Of a stretch of 64,000 nucleotides of DNA, positions 15,938-25,302 are shown in pieces; the first letter of the stretch is position 1; each line of letters begins with the position of its first letter. Under the pieces are notes generated by a model, which did no database searches, was not told the DNA's origin, and saw only the letters and a program-made list of their open reading frames with translations. The stretch lies in the NCBI GenBank assembly GCA_045613385.1, contig JAZLAW010000020.1, positions 1 to 64,000 of the forward strand. Direction: 5' to 3'. The DNA comes from SIG565 sp045613385 (lineage in GTDB: Bacteria; Bacillota; Clostridia; Oscillospirales; Acutalibacteraceae). The translations under genes were made by a program, and so were the position numbers.

Positions 15938-17658
15938 GTCTTTTTTTCTGCTTTGAATTGCAAATTATATAGTTCACTATAAATACCGCTGTTTTCTAAC
16001 AACTGTTCGTGAGTGCCTTTTTCACGTATCACACCTTCTGACACAACCGCAATTTCATCTGCATTTTTTATGGTAGACAGTCTATGTGCCACTACAATAG
16101 TAGTTCGGCCGTGACACAACTCATCGAGTGACTGTTGAATAAGAATTTCGGTTGTATTATCAAGTGCACTTGTTGCCTCATCAAGAATTAGTATCGGTGG
16201 GTTTTTCAAAAAAACTCTTGCTATACTAAGCCTTTGTTTCTGACCACCCGACAATCTGACACCGCGCTCACCTATCTGGGTATCATACCCATTTGGTAAA
16301 CTCATAATATATTTGTGTATATTGGCACGTTTTGCCGCTTCTACTACTTCCTGGAATGTTGCGTCAGGTCTACCGTACAGAATATTATCGAGCATACTTG
16401 CATTAAATAGATAAATATCCTGCTGTACAACTCCAATATTCTCTCTCAGTGACTTCAATGTTATTGAATTGATATTTTTTCCATCTATATAAATATTGCC
16501 ATCTGTTAATTGATAAAACCTTGGCAAAAGGTGGCAAATTGTTGTTTTTCCACCGCCGCTTGGCCCCACCAATGCGAACTTTTTACCCTTTTCAATCTTG
16601 AAACTGACATTATTAAGTACTTCCCTGTTTTCTTCATATGAATAGGTTACATTTTCAAAAACAATTTCACCCTCCACCGTATCAAGCGGAACAGCAAAAT
16701 TACTGTCAGTTTCCGGTTCAGTATTCATAATTTCTACAAATCTTTCAAATCCTGTAATGCCGTTCTGGAATTGTTCCATAAATCCAATGAGTACAGTCAC
16801 GGGAGACAAAAACACATTTATAGAAACTATAAATGCAGTATAATCTGCAAATGTAATCTGATTAGCATATAAAAAGAAACCACCTGCTATCAGCACTATC
16901 ACATTAAAAATATCGGTAATAAAGGTTGAAAACGAATGAAATTTACCCATCGCATCATAGGCTTCATCCCTTGCGTGCATAAACTTTTCGTTGCCAACCT
17001 CAAACTTAGCTTTTTCAACCTTATCGTTAGTAAAGGCTTTTGTTACGCGTATACCTGAAATACTGCTTTCAAGAGCCGCGTTGATTTCAGCTATTGACTG
17101 TCTGCTTAGTTTGAATGCGTTTCTCATTTTAAATCGTAGCTTGGATGCAATCAAAATAAGTAATGGCACTGCTAAAAATATAATAAGAGTTAGCCATATA
17201 TTAATGGTTGAAAGATAAGTAAAAGAAAGTATTATAGAAATTGATGATATAATGACATTTTCAGGACCGTGATGGGCTAACTCACTCACATCCATAAGGT
17301 CATTTGTCATACGGGACATAATTTTTCCTGTTTCATTATCATCATAAAACTTATACGGTAGGGTTTGAAGATGCGAAAACATATCGCTTCGCATTTGTGC
17401 TTGCATTTTAACCCCCATCATATGCCCCTGGTACTGAATAAAATAGCTCAGTAACATTCTGACAATGTAGAGTCCTAAGAGCATTAACCCCAGAAAAACT
17501 ATCATTCGGTAGTTTTTATTCGGAATTAAATCGTTAAGCATCCGCCTTGTAATAATGGGATAAATAATACTTATAATTGAAATTAAAAAAGAAGCGCACA
17601 TATCAAGTATAAATATTTTTTTATGCGGTTTATAGTAACCTAAAAATTTCTTTAACAT
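15928..17658 (-). CDS. ABC transporter, fused permease and ATPase (exporter type)
   Basis: A half-transporter of the MsbA/LmrA-like exporter class. About six membrane helices fill residues 1-310. The nucleotide-binding domain has Walker A GPSGGGKTT, signature LSGGQKQR, Walker B ILILDEATSALD and the switch His in VAHRLST. It would work as a homodimer or with a partner not seen nearby. The start is ATG 17658 with AAAGGAA upstream; an in-frame ATG at 17706 lies in a hairpin after the lipoprotein gene and was rejected, giving 576 residues. The substrate is unknown. Confidence 0.93.
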   Translation of the reverse strand: MLKKFLGYYKPHKKIFILDMCASFLISIISIIYPIITRRMLNDLIPNKNYRMIVFLGLMLLGLYIVRMLLSYFIQYQGHMMGVKMQAQMRSDMFSHLQTLPYKFYDDNETGKIMSRMTNDLMDVSELAHHGPENVIISSISIILSFTYLSTINIWLTLIIFLAVPLLILIASKLRFKMRNAFKLSRQSIAEINAALESSISGIRVTKAFTNDKVEKAKFEVGNEKFMHARDEAYDAMGKFHSFSTFITDIFNVIVLIAGGFFLYANQITFADYTAFIVSINVFLSPVTVLIGFMEQFQNGITGFERFVEIMNTEPETDSNFAVPLDTVEGEIVFENVTYSYEENREVLNNVSFKIEKGKKFALVGPSGGGKTTICHLLPRFYQLTDGNIYIDGKNINSITLKSLRENIGVVQQDIYLFNASMLDNILYGRPDATFQEVVEAAKRANIHKYIMSLPNGYDTQIGERGVRLSGGQKQRLSIARVFLKNPPILILDEATSALDNTTEILIQQSLDELCHGRTTIVVAHRLSTIKNADEIAVVSEGVIREKGTHEQLLENSGIYSELYNLQFKAEKKTST

Positions 17659-17683
17659 TAAAATTTCCTTTACATTACAAATT

Positions 17684-17704
17684 GCCGACACTGTATGTGT
17701 CGGC
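17684..17704 (-). repeat. Intergenic hairpin between lipoprotein and ABC genes
   Basis: A perfect 8-bp GCCGACAC/GTGTCGGC stem with a 5-nt loop. No T-run follows on the minus strand, so it is more likely an mRNA-processing or stability element than a full terminator. Confidence 0.4.
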
Positions 17705-17710
17705 ATAAAT

Positions 17711-18271
17711 TTAGGTCAGAGTCCAGTTCGCCGTATCAACAAGATTAATTGCAACCAACGTTTCATCCTGGAAAACAAAATCTATTCTTTTGGTATCGGT
17801 TTTACAAGTAAGCGCCGACCAGTTTTCTATTTGATGCGGAACAAAATATGCCTGTGATGAAGAAATCTCACGTTCTTCAAATGTAACAGAACTAAATTTA
17901 TTTTTTATATCACTTTTTGAATCGTAACCGTTTACTTCGACACCGAAAGCCGTAGAAAAACAAACAATGGATGAAATACCTTTTGATTCTGCGCCTTTTT
18001 CATAATAGTAATAATAGTCACCTACTACAATGCTACAACTGTTAGGCCCTTCGCTGAAATATACTTCTTCATCTTTGCCATCATCTATAATTTTTTGGGG
18101 ATTAACACCGAGTGTGTACTCAGCTTCGGGAATCTTACCTTGATTCATACATTCAGTAAGGTTATATAAATCATTATTTTGACCTGACTGATTATTTTTA
18201 TCTCCTTTTTTGCAACCAACAAAGCCAAGCATCACTATTATGACCAGTATACTGCACAAAAAGCGTTTCAT
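17711..18271 (-). CDS. Lipoprotein of unknown function
   Basis: A 186-residue protein with a type II signal peptide and lipobox GFVGC (Cys20), an Asn/Gln/Lys-rich linker, then a small soluble domain with a YYYYY run (DYYYYYEKG). I do not recognise the family. It starts 4 bp after pncB and precedes the ABC exporter, so it is probably exported and anchored outside the membrane as part of the same transcript. A link to the exporter is possible but unsupported. Confidence 0.8.
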   Translation of the reverse strand: MKRFLCSILVIIVMLGFVGCKKGDKNNQSGQNNDLYNLTECMNQGKIPEAEYTLGVNPQKIIDDGKDEEVYFSEGPNSCSIVVGDYYYYYEKGAESKGISSIVCFSTAFGVEVNGYDSKSDIKNKFSSVTFEEREISSSQAYFVPHQIENWSALTCKTDTKRIDFVFQDETLVAINLVDTANWTLT

Positions 18272-18275
18272 ATAT

Positions 18276-19724
18276 TTACTCCTTTGATTTTCCGCGGTAT
18301 TTCATAAGCAATTCATTGCGTTGATTCCACAAATCTGTTGATAAATCAACATAATAGGTGTGCGGTTTTTCAAATCTCTTAACTTCATCCCAAAGGTTAC
18401 CAACCTGTTCGGCCCTATATTTTGATATTTCTTTGACACTTGGAGAATTATAAACCTGTTTACCGTTTTCAAACACCTTGACCTGAAGTTTTTTGGCGAT
18501 GAAATTTTCAACGGTTTTTCTTTTCCAGGTATGAATGGGGTCGAAAATTTCATATGGCTTTGTGTCATCAATTTTCTCGTGGTTAAGAGTTATAACATCG
18601 GCTATAGCCTTGCCTGTTTCCCTATCAAAAAGTCTCCACGGAATTTTAATGCCCGGCAAAGTAATTTTAGCTGCATTCTCACTGATTTTAATTTTAGGAG
18701 TTACAACCCCATCCTTTTCTACTGCCGCGAGTTTATAAACACCGCCAAACACCGACTCAGATGATGCAGTGATAAGTCGTTCACCTACACCGAAGCTGTC
18801 AACCTTTGCACCTTGCATTATCATATCACGGATAAGATACTCATCCAACGAATTGGAAACACATATTTTACAATCGGGATAACCCGCATCATCAAGCATC
18901 TTTCGAACTTTGCCTGTAATGTAGGTAATATCACCACTATCAATTCTGATACCTATCGGTCGTTTACCAAGCGGCTTCAACACTTCATCAAACACTTTGA
19001 TTGCGTTAGGAATACCCGATTTTAAAACATTATAGGTATCAACAAGCAAAAGGCAACTATCAGGATAGCGCTCTGCATATGTTTTAAAAGCGGTATATTC
19101 ATCATCAAAAAGTTGTACCCAACTATGCGCCATCGTACCCGATGCGGGAACCGAAAAGTCCATTGCCGACTTGACACACGAAGTACCTGTGCAACCGCCG
19201 ATTACTGCGGCACGTGCGCCATAAACCGCGGCATCATATCCGTGAGCGCGACGGGCACCGAATTCCATAACAACCCTGCCCTGTGCAGCAGTTGTAATTC
19301 TGTTAGCTTTAGTGGCAATAAGCGACTGATGATTAATGGTAAGCAAAACCATTGTTTCAACCATAAATGCCTGAATTGCAGGTCCTTTTACAGTTAAAAT
19401 AGGCTCTGACGGGAAAATCGGTGTGCCTTCGGGGATTGCCCACACATCACATTCAAATTTGAAATTTTCAAGGTAATCTAAATACTCGTCACAAAACAAG
19501 TTAAGACCTTTTAGATAATCTATATCTTCTTTTGTAAATTTAAGATTATTAAAATACTCTATAAGTTGTTCGAGACCTGCCATAATAGCGAAACCGCCTT
19601 CATCAGGAACGCGACGGAAAAACATATCAAAATATGTTATAGTATCCCTCATATCGCTATTTAATATACCGTTTGACATAGTCATCTCATACAAATCTAT
19701 TATCATCGATAAATCTTTACGCAC
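18276..19724 (-). CDS. pncB: Nicotinate phosphoribosyltransferase
   Basis: Converts nicotinate and PRPP to nicotinate mononucleotide in NAD salvage. Diagnostic segments are DLYEMTMSNG at the N-terminus, EFGARRAHG, IGGCTGTSCV, GIRIDSGDI and FGVGERLITA. At 482 residues it is of normal length. The start is GTG at 19724 with GGGAG 8 bp upstream. It has a strong promoter and heads a three-gene unit. Confidence 0.95.
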   Translation of the reverse strand: MRKDLSMIIDLYEMTMSNGILNSDMRDTITYFDMFFRRVPDEGGFAIMAGLEQLIEYFNNLKFTKEDIDYLKGLNLFCDEYLDYLENFKFECDVWAIPEGTPIFPSEPILTVKGPAIQAFMVETMVLLTINHQSLIATKANRITTAAQGRVVMEFGARRAHGYDAAVYGARAAVIGGCTGTSCVKSAMDFSVPASGTMAHSWVQLFDDEYTAFKTYAERYPDSCLLLVDTYNVLKSGIPNAIKVFDEVLKPLGKRPIGIRIDSGDITYITGKVRKMLDDAGYPDCKICVSNSLDEYLIRDMIMQGAKVDSFGVGERLITASSESVFGGVYKLAAVEKDGVVTPKIKISENAAKITLPGIKIPWRLFDRETGKAIADVITLNHEKIDDTKPYEIFDPIHTWKRKTVENFIAKKLQVKVFENGKQVYNSPSVKEISKYRAEQVGNLWDEVKRFEKPHTYYVDLSTDLWNQRNELLMKYRGKSKE

Positions 19725-19754
19725 GGAATCACTCCCAAAAGTATTATTACCTAT

Positions 19755-19783
19755 ATAATACGACTTTTTACAGTTTCTGTCAA
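19755..19783 (-). promoter_or_regulatory. Promoter of the pncB unit
   Basis: On the minus strand a perfect TTGACA, 17 bp, then TATTAT, about 30 bp before the GTG start. Confidence 0.75.
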
Positions 19784-19794
19784 TAAATGCGTAT

Positions 19795-19825
19795 AAAAAA
19801 ACAGGCCCATTGGGTCTGTTTTTTT
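19795..19825 (-). terminator. Terminator of groES-groEL
   Basis: A 7-bp stem with an A/C mismatch on the minus strand (G/U on plus) is flanked by A7/T7, with an AATG-type loop. It lies 9 bp after the groEL stop and just before the pncB promoter. Confidence 0.7.
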
Positions 19826-19833
19826 ACTGACTA

Positions 19834-21462
19834 TTAATACATTCCGCCCATTCCTGCGGCAGCGGGAGCTGCTACGGCGTTTTCTTCTTTTTTATCGGCA
19901 ATAAGCGACTCGGTAGTTAAAACCATCGATGCCACACTTGCCGCGTTTTCAAGTGCAGAACGTGTAACCTTTGTCGGGTCAACTATACCTGCAGTTATCA
20001 TATCGGTATACTCTTCTTTATATGCGTCAAAACCGTAATTTGTTTTACCGCTCGAAACAATTTTATCAACTATAACGCTACCTTCAAGTCCTGCGTTTTT
20101 AGCAATCTGGCGAATTGGTTCTTCAAGTGATTTAAGCACAATGCTAACACCTGTTTTGGTATCGCCTTCAGTTGTTTCAAGTAAAGCCTTAACGGAAGGA
20201 ATTGCATTTACAAGCGCAACACCGCCACCTGCTACAATACCTTCCTCTACTGCAGCCTTTGTTGCGGCAAGAGCATCTTCTATACGGAGTTTCTTATCCT
20301 TCATTTCGATTTCGGTTGCGGCACCAACCTTAACAACTGCAACACCGCCGGAGAGTTTTGCAAGGCGCTCTTGCAATTTTTCTCTATCAAAATCAGAAGT
20401 GGTGGTTTCTATCTGCACCTTAATCTGTCCGATACGGGCAGAAATTTCATCTGCATTACCTGCACCGTCAACAATGATTGTGTTTTCTTTACCAACCTTA
20501 ACCTGTCTTGCGCGGCCAAGTTGCTCTATTGTGGCATCCTTAAGTTCAAGACCTAATTCTTCTGTGATAACTTCACCGCCTGTAAGAATGGCAATATCGC
20601 GAAGCATTTCCTTTCTTCTATCTCCAAAGCCCGGTGCCTTAACCGCAACGCAGGTAAATGTGCCGCGAAGTTTATTAAGCACCAAAGTAGATAATGCTTC
20701 GTTTTCAATATCCTCTGCTATGATAAATAGTTTTTTACCTGTCTGAACAATCTGTTCAAGAAGCGGTAAAAGTTCTTGTATATTTGTTATTTTTTTATCG
20801 GTTATGAGAATTAACGGGTCATCGAGTACTGCTTCCATCTTATCGGTATCAGTAACGAGATATGGGGACAGATAACCACGGTCAAATTGCATACCTTCAA
20901 CAACTTCTGTATAGGTCTCGGCGGTTTTTGATTCCTCAACCGTAATTACACCGTCAGCACTTACCTTTTCCATAGCTTCAGCAATAAGCTTACCTATAAG
21001 CTCATCTCCCGAAGAAACAGCGGCTACACGTGCAATATCTTCACTACCGCTAACCTTTTGTGAATTGCTGATAACGGTTTTAATAGCAGTATCAACCGCC
21101 AACTTAATACCCTTCTTAACAACCATTGGATTAGCACCCGCGGCAACGTTTTTCATACCTTCGCCAATTATAGCCTGTGCCAAAACAGTAGCAGTTGTTG
21201 TGCCATCACCCGCAGCATCATTTGTCTTTACTGAAACTTCTTTTACAAGTTGTGCACCCATATTTTCAAACGGGTCATCAAGCTCTATTTCCTTGGCAAT
21301 GGTAACACCATCGTTTGTAATAAGCGGTGAGCCGTATTTTTTATCAAGAACAACATTTCTTCCCTTTGGTCCTAATGTCACCTTAACAGCATCCGCTAAT
21401 TTATCGACACCCGTCTGCAAAGCTTTTCTTGCTTCCTCACCGAAAAGTATATCTTTAGCCAT
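19834..21462 (-). CDS. groEL: 60 kDa chaperonin GroEL
   Basis: The large chaperonin ring subunit that folds proteins in the cytosol with GroES. The ATP-binding segment VTLGPKGRNVVLD and NDGVTIAKE, then DAAGDGTTTATVL and GIVAGGGVAL, are intact. The 542-residue protein ends in the Gly/Met tail AGMGGMY. It lies 18 bp after groES under CIRCE control. Confidence 0.99.
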   Translation of the reverse strand: MAKDILFGEEARKALQTGVDKLADAVKVTLGPKGRNVVLDKKYGSPLITNDGVTIAKEIELDDPFENMGAQLVKEVSVKTNDAAGDGTTTATVLAQAIIGEGMKNVAAGANPMVVKKGIKLAVDTAIKTVISNSQKVSGSEDIARVAAVSSGDELIGKLIAEAMEKVSADGVITVEESKTAETYTEVVEGMQFDRGYLSPYLVTDTDKMEAVLDDPLILITDKKITNIQELLPLLEQIVQTGKKLFIIAEDIENEALSTLVLNKLRGTFTCVAVKAPGFGDRRKEMLRDIAILTGGEVITEELGLELKDATIEQLGRARQVKVGKENTIIVDGAGNADEISARIGQIKVQIETTTSDFDREKLQERLAKLSGGVAVVKVGAATEIEMKDKKLRIEDALAATKAAVEEGIVAGGGVALVNAIPSVKALLETTEGDTKTGVSIVLKSLEEPIRQIAKNAGLEGSVIVDKIVSSGKTNYGFDAYKEEYTDMITAGIVDPTKVTRSALENAASVASMVLTTESLIADKKEENAVAAPAAAGMGGMY

Positions 21463-21480
21463 AAAAAACGCCTCCTAAAA

Positions 21481-21765
21481 TTATTCAACAATAGCTAAAA
21501 TATCAGACTGACGGATAATACTATATTCTACTCCATCAACCTTAACTTCATTACCGGCATACTTGCTGATAAGAACCTTATCTCCGACAGAAACCATCAT
21601 TTTCACTTCGTTGCCGTCAACAATTCCGCCCGGTCCTACTGCAACAACTTCTGCAATCTGTGGTTTTTCCTTTGCAGCAGCGGTAAGTATAATACCGCTC
21701 TTTGTAGTTTCTTCTGCTTCAACGAGTTTTGTGACAACCCTATCCGCTAAAGGTTTAATAGTCAT
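21481..21765 (-). CDS. groES: 10 kDa chaperonin GroES
   Basis: Co-chaperonin lid for GroEL. The 94-residue protein starts IKPLADRVV, has the mobile loop EETTKSGIILT and the GPG turn (VGPGG). First gene of the groESL operon, with the HrcA operator directly upstream. Confidence 0.98.
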   Translation of the reverse strand: MTIKPLADRVVTKLVEAEETTKSGIILTAAAKEKPQIAEVVAVGPGGIVDGNEVKMMVSVGDKVLISKYAGNEVKVDGVEYSIIRQSDILAIVE

Positions 21766-21798
21766 AATAATATTCCTCCGAATAAGTAATTTGTAAAA

Positions 21799-21825
21799 TT
21801 AGCACTCATATAAGCGGAGTGCTAA
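21799..21825. promoter_or_regulatory. CIRCE element (HrcA operator)
   Basis: TTAGCACTC, exactly 9 bp, GAGTGCTAA: a perfect match to the CIRCE consensus, between the -10 box and groES. HrcA repressor, not encoded in this window, would bind here and release on heat shock. Confidence 0.98.
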
Positions 21826-21830
21826 TTAAT

Positions 21831-21858
21831 ATTGTAAACATTTTCCTGTAAAAATCAA
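21831..21858 (-). promoter_or_regulatory. Promoter of groES-groEL
   Basis: On the minus strand TTGATT, 16 bp, TACAAT. CIRCE overlaps the predicted transcription start. The -35 box lies only about 17 bp past the stop of the upstream lipid kinase gene. Confidence 0.65.
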
Positions 21859-21874
21859 GTACTTTAATAAAAAT

Positions 21875-22789
21875 TTATTTAACAACCAATTCTTTAGCTA
21901 AATCGGCCGGCAAAACAAACTTGATTGCCTGAGGTACAATTTCAAATTTCACGCGGCTTTTGTGGAAAATTTCTCCGTCAAGATTTACCGGAAAAGGTTT
22001 ATCTGCCGAAACTTCCATAGTTTTACAATTTCCCACTCTGCAATAATTATACTTACTATGTGTTCCCGCCGAATATGATTTCAAAAACCCAAGAACCTTT
22101 AATTTAGAAATTGTGTCAACTACCACAAAATCACCTTTACCATCAAATGGGTTGGCATCCGGCGCACTTGTATATCCGCCGCCATATACCGGACCATTGG
22201 CACAAACAGCAAAAAGGCAGTCTTTTCGTAATTCTTCACCATCATCTATTTTTATATTGAGTTTAAGACCAATCTTCCCTAAAAATAGTTTAACTATTGC
22301 GAGAGTATATGCTGTTTGACCGGTAACACCCGGTATTTTTTTAAATTTCTGCATACGGTCAGCAACAATGGCATCCATACCCACAGAGCACTGATTAATA
22401 CAGTACATATCATCGGCCTTAATCAAGTCGACCGGCACTGCTATACCGTTTGCAGCTTCAGAAATATCGAGAAATAAGTCTTTTTCGCCAAAAAATTTTA
22501 AGAAATCGTTAGCCGAACCACAAGGTATTACACCTATTTGAGCGTTCTCATATCCAACAATACCGTTAAGTACTTCAAAAAACGTTCCTTCTCCGCCACA
22601 GGCAAAAATACGGACTTCATCCCCTGTTTTAGCCTGAATTTCTGCAATTTCTTTCGCTTCGCCTTTAAATGTTGTTACATAAACAGTATAGTTTTCGCCA
22701 TTCTTAAAATATTCCTTTATTTTAGGAACAATTTTAGTCGGTCCTTTTCCCTTTCCTGCAACGGGGTTTACAATAAACACATATCTCAT
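21875..22789 (-). CDS. Diacylglycerol/lipid kinase family protein
   Basis: A 304-residue member of the DAGK catalytic-domain family (YegS/DgkB-like), which phosphorylates diacylglycerol or a related lipid at the membrane. The N-terminus reads FIVNPVAGKGKG, and the nucleotide loop is CGGEGTFFEVLNG, with Glu where most members have Asp (GGDGT). CGSANDFLKFFG matches the PxGTxNDFA-type segment. It lies 10 bp after the THUMP methyltransferase gene. The exact lipid substrate is not known. Confidence 0.88.
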   Translation of the reverse strand: MRYVFIVNPVAGKGKGPTKIVPKIKEYFKNGENYTVYVTTFKGEAKEIAEIQAKTGDEVRIFACGGEGTFFEVLNGIVGYENAQIGVIPCGSANDFLKFFGEKDLFLDISEAANGIAVPVDLIKADDMYCINQCSVGMDAIVADRMQKFKKIPGVTGQTAYTLAIVKLFLGKIGLKLNIKIDDGEELRKDCLFAVCANGPVYGGGYTSAPDANPFDGKGDFVVVDTISKLKVLGFLKSYSAGTHSKYNYCRVGNCKTMEVSADKPFPVNLDGEIFHKSRVKFEIVPQAIKFVLPADLAKELVVK

Positions 22790-22799
22790 TTTTACATCC

Positions 22800-23924
22800 C
22801 TACTTTAAATACATAAAAAATTGACATTTTATCATACCGTTATAAAACTTACGCCTTTTATCTGCCTCTTCACCAAAGAATTTTTCAAATTCATCGTGCG
22901 GACTTATAATCCCATATTTTTTACCTTCTCCGCGTGAGAATACCTGTCCCATAACGCGATATAATTCTTCGGCTGCACGAACATCTAAAAGACGTTCTCC
23001 ATAAGGCGGATTTGTAATTGTAAGTGTTCTGCCGGGAACCGTTTTATAATCTTTAATATCAGCAACACCGGCTTTAATAAATCGCTCAACACCGGCCTTT
23101 TTAGCATTTGCAAGTGTAAGCTCTACGCAATCGGCATCCAAATCGTATCCTACCGCCCGAAACTCAATATTTTTACGTATTGAATCCATAGCGCGTGTTC
23201 TTTCTTCTCTCCACACAGAGTCCGGTATAAACGGAAAACGCTCTGCCGCAAAATATCTGTTAAGTCCCGGAGCAATATGAGCCGCATGCATTGCGGCTTC
23301 GATAAGTATCGTACCAGAGCCGCAAAACGGGTCGAAAAGTTGTGTGTCGGGATAAATTCTTATGGTATCGCACATTGCAGCCGCCAGAGTTTCTTTAAGC
23401 GGTGCATCATTTGATTTTCGGCGATATCCCCTTTTATGAAGCCCGTCACCTGAAGTATCTATCATCATAGTTACTTCATCCTTCATAATTGAAAAACGAA
23501 TTTTATATTCCGTCCCAGTTTCATTAAACCAAGAAACTTTATACTTGGTTTTAAGCCTTTCAACTATAGCTTTTTTTACAATAGACTGGCAGTCCGGTAT
23601 ACTAAAAAGTTGTGAATTCAGACTCCAACCGTTTACGGGGAACGCATCATCTCGGCCTATAATTTTTTCCCATTCTATACCTTTTACACCATCAAAAAGC
23701 ATTGTAAAATCTGTAGCGGTAAAACGACCCATATTGATAAGCACACGTTCTGCATATCGGGAATTTATATTAACAAAAGCAAGTGTGTTAGCGTCCCCTG
23801 AAAAGAAAACCCTTCCGTTTTCTGCGGCAACATTGCTTATACCAAAACGGCGCAATTCATCTGCCAAAATACCTTCCACACCAAAAAGGCAAGGGGCAAC
23901 CATATTAAATTTATCTAAACCCAT
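22800..23924 (-). CDS. THUMP-domain class I RNA methyltransferase
   Basis: A 374-residue SAM-dependent methyltransferase of the RlmL-N/YpsC type. It has a ferredoxin-like/THUMP N-terminal domain (about 1-160), then a Rossmann domain with DPFCGSGTILIEAA and the catalytic TNPPYGERL (NPPY) motif of N-methyltransferases. Family members methylate N2 of guanine in 23S rRNA. It overlaps the fumarase alpha stop by 1 bp (TAATG), implying coupled translation. Confidence 0.92.
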   Translation of the reverse strand: MGLDKFNMVAPCLFGVEGILADELRRFGISNVAAENGRVFFSGDANTLAFVNINSRYAERVLINMGRFTATDFTMLFDGVKGIEWEKIIGRDDAFPVNGWSLNSQLFSIPDCQSIVKKAIVERLKTKYKVSWFNETGTEYKIRFSIMKDEVTMMIDTSGDGLHKRGYRRKSNDAPLKETLAAAMCDTIRIYPDTQLFDPFCGSGTILIEAAMHAAHIAPGLNRYFAAERFPFIPDSVWREERTRAMDSIRKNIEFRAVGYDLDADCVELTLANAKKAGVERFIKAGVADIKDYKTVPGRTLTITNPPYGERLLDVRAAEELYRVMGQVFSRGEGKKYGIISPHDEFEKFFGEEADKRRKFYNGMIKCQFFMYLK

Positions 23925-24769
23925 TATTCAATAACCCCCGTTTTATGCCGTGTTACGTGACATCCTATATTCACCGCAACGGGCAGTCCTGCAATATGTG
24001 TTGGTGCAATTTCAACATTAACCGCGAGTGCAGTAGTTTTGCCGCCGAAACCCTGAGGACCGATGCCAAGTTCGTTTATCTTTTCTAATAATTCCTGTTC
24101 CATTTTTGCATAGTAATCATCTTTATTTCTGAGTGAAGTATCTCGGCAAAGCGCCTTTTTGGACAAAAGCGCACATTGCTCAAAATCTCCACCTATTCCA
24201 ACACCAACTACTATAGGAGGACAAGGGTTTCCCCCTGCATTACGCACTGTATCAACAACGAAATCAATAACACCCTTATAATCGGCTGAGGGTGTAAGCA
24301 TTTTTATGGCGCTCATATTCTCACTGCCGAAACCTTTCGGAGAAACAGTGATTTTGACTTTATCACCTGAAACTATATCATAATGGATGACAGCCGGCGT
24401 ATTATCATTAGTATTAACCCTACGCAGTGGGTCGGCTACCACCGATTTTCTGAGAAGTCCGTCAGTATACCCTTTTGCAACGCCGTTATTAATAGCATCT
24501 GTAATATCACCGCCTACAAAATGAACATCCTGCCCTATATCCACAAAAACAACCGCCATACCTGTATCCTGGCAAATTGGCAAAGATGAACCTTTTGCCA
24601 TTTCGATATTTCGGCAAAGTTCACACATTATACTTTTGGGAAGCTCATCGGTTTCGTTTTCCTGAGCCTTAATTACCTTGTTTTCAATGTCATCGGGCAA
24701 ATCACAATTTGCTGATACACAAAGTTCGGCAACTAAGTTTTCAACTAACTTCACGTCAATTTCCTTCAA
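23924..24769 (-). CDS. Fumarate hydratase class I, alpha subunit
   Basis: The N-terminal, iron-sulfur-binding subunit of a two-subunit class I fumarase (or closely related tartrate dehydratase), converting fumarate and malate. Cys residues of the 4Fe-4S site appear in SLPICQDTG, in the CPP segment GGNPCPPIVVG and in FEQCALL. The start is TTG 24769, 9 bp after AAAGGA, giving 281 residues as usual for the family; longer frames cross the preceding terminator. The beta subunit normally follows directly, but here the next gene is an RNA methyltransferase, so the partner must be elsewhere or absent. Confidence 0.9.
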   Translation of the reverse strand: MKEIDVKLVENLVAELCVSANCDLPDDIENKVIKAQENETDELPKSIMCELCRNIEMAKGSSLPICQDTGMAVVFVDIGQDVHFVGGDITDAINNGVAKGYTDGLLRKSVVADPLRRVNTNDNTPAVIHYDIVSGDKVKITVSPKGFGSENMSAIKMLTPSADYKGVIDFVVDTVRNAGGNPCPPIVVGVGIGGDFEQCALLSKKALCRDTSLRNKDDYYAKMEQELLEKINELGIGPQGFGGKTTALAVNVEIAPTHIAGLPVAVNIGCHVTRHKTGVIE

Positions 24770-24784
24770 AACACAACATCCTTT

Positions 24785-24810
24785 AAAAAAAGGCAGACAT
24801 AATGTCTGCC
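24785..24810 (-). terminator. Terminator of the mazG-to-S1 unit
   Basis: An 8-bp GGCAGACA/TGTCTGCC stem with a TAA loop (24792-24799 with 24803-24810) is followed on the minus strand by seven T. It lies 8 bp after the S1 gene and before the fumarase start. Confidence 0.85.
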
Positions 24811-24818
24811 GTAAATTT

Positions 24819-25262
24819 TTATCTGACCCCGCTACCGCGTTTTGTGCGATTAACATCAGGGTTTTTACGCTTTAAATCAGAAAACTTTTCTTCGCTTGTC
24901 TGTTTAAAACGATTCATCATTTCTTCGAACGATGCAGGTTCAGCTTTTTTCTGAGTCCAGACAAATGAACTGTCGGGCTTTGCGGGTGCCGACTGAGGTT
25001 TTGGACGGCGCTCTTGTTGTTTCGGAGGATCCATTGCACGTTTAATACTCAAACTAATCTTGCCATCATCAGTGATTGCAAGAACCTTCATTTTAACAAC
25101 ATCATTTTCTTTTACGTGGTCACGGATTTCGCTAACATATGTTTGTGCTACTTCCGAAATATGTACCATACCCGATTTAGAGTCGCCTAAATCAACGAAA
25201 ACACCGAAATTGGTGATACCTGTAATTTTACCTTCAACAATTTGTCCGACTGCAAGCTCCAT
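24819..25262 (-). CDS. S1 RNA-binding domain protein (YabR-like)
   Basis: This 147-residue protein has one N-terminal S1/OB-fold domain (about 1-72: GQIVEGKITGITNFGVFVDL, MVHISEV, VKMKVLAI, KISLSIK). A basic, Pro/Lys-rich tail follows, ending RTKRGSGVR. It matches the general stress protein 13/YabR group that binds RNA or ribosomes. It sits directly after divIC, as yabR does in Bacillus. Confidence 0.9.
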   Translation of the reverse strand: MELAVGQIVEGKITGITNFGVFVDLGDSKSGMVHISEVAQTYVSEIRDHVKENDVVKMKVLAITDDGKISLSIKRAMDPPKQQERRPKPQSAPAKPDSSFVWTQKKAEPASFEEMMNRFKQTSEEKFSDLKRKNPDVNRTKRGSGVR

Positions 25263-25302
25263 AAAAGCCTTTTTTCCCCCTTGAAAATAAACGGATAACC
25301 AG

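Noticed and set aside
20141..20746. Long open frame on the plus strand inside groEL
   Set aside because: It is antisense to an unmistakable groEL frame, has no RBS, and its low-complexity Ser/Pro/Ala composition is what antisense of Gly/Ala/Glu-rich codons gives.
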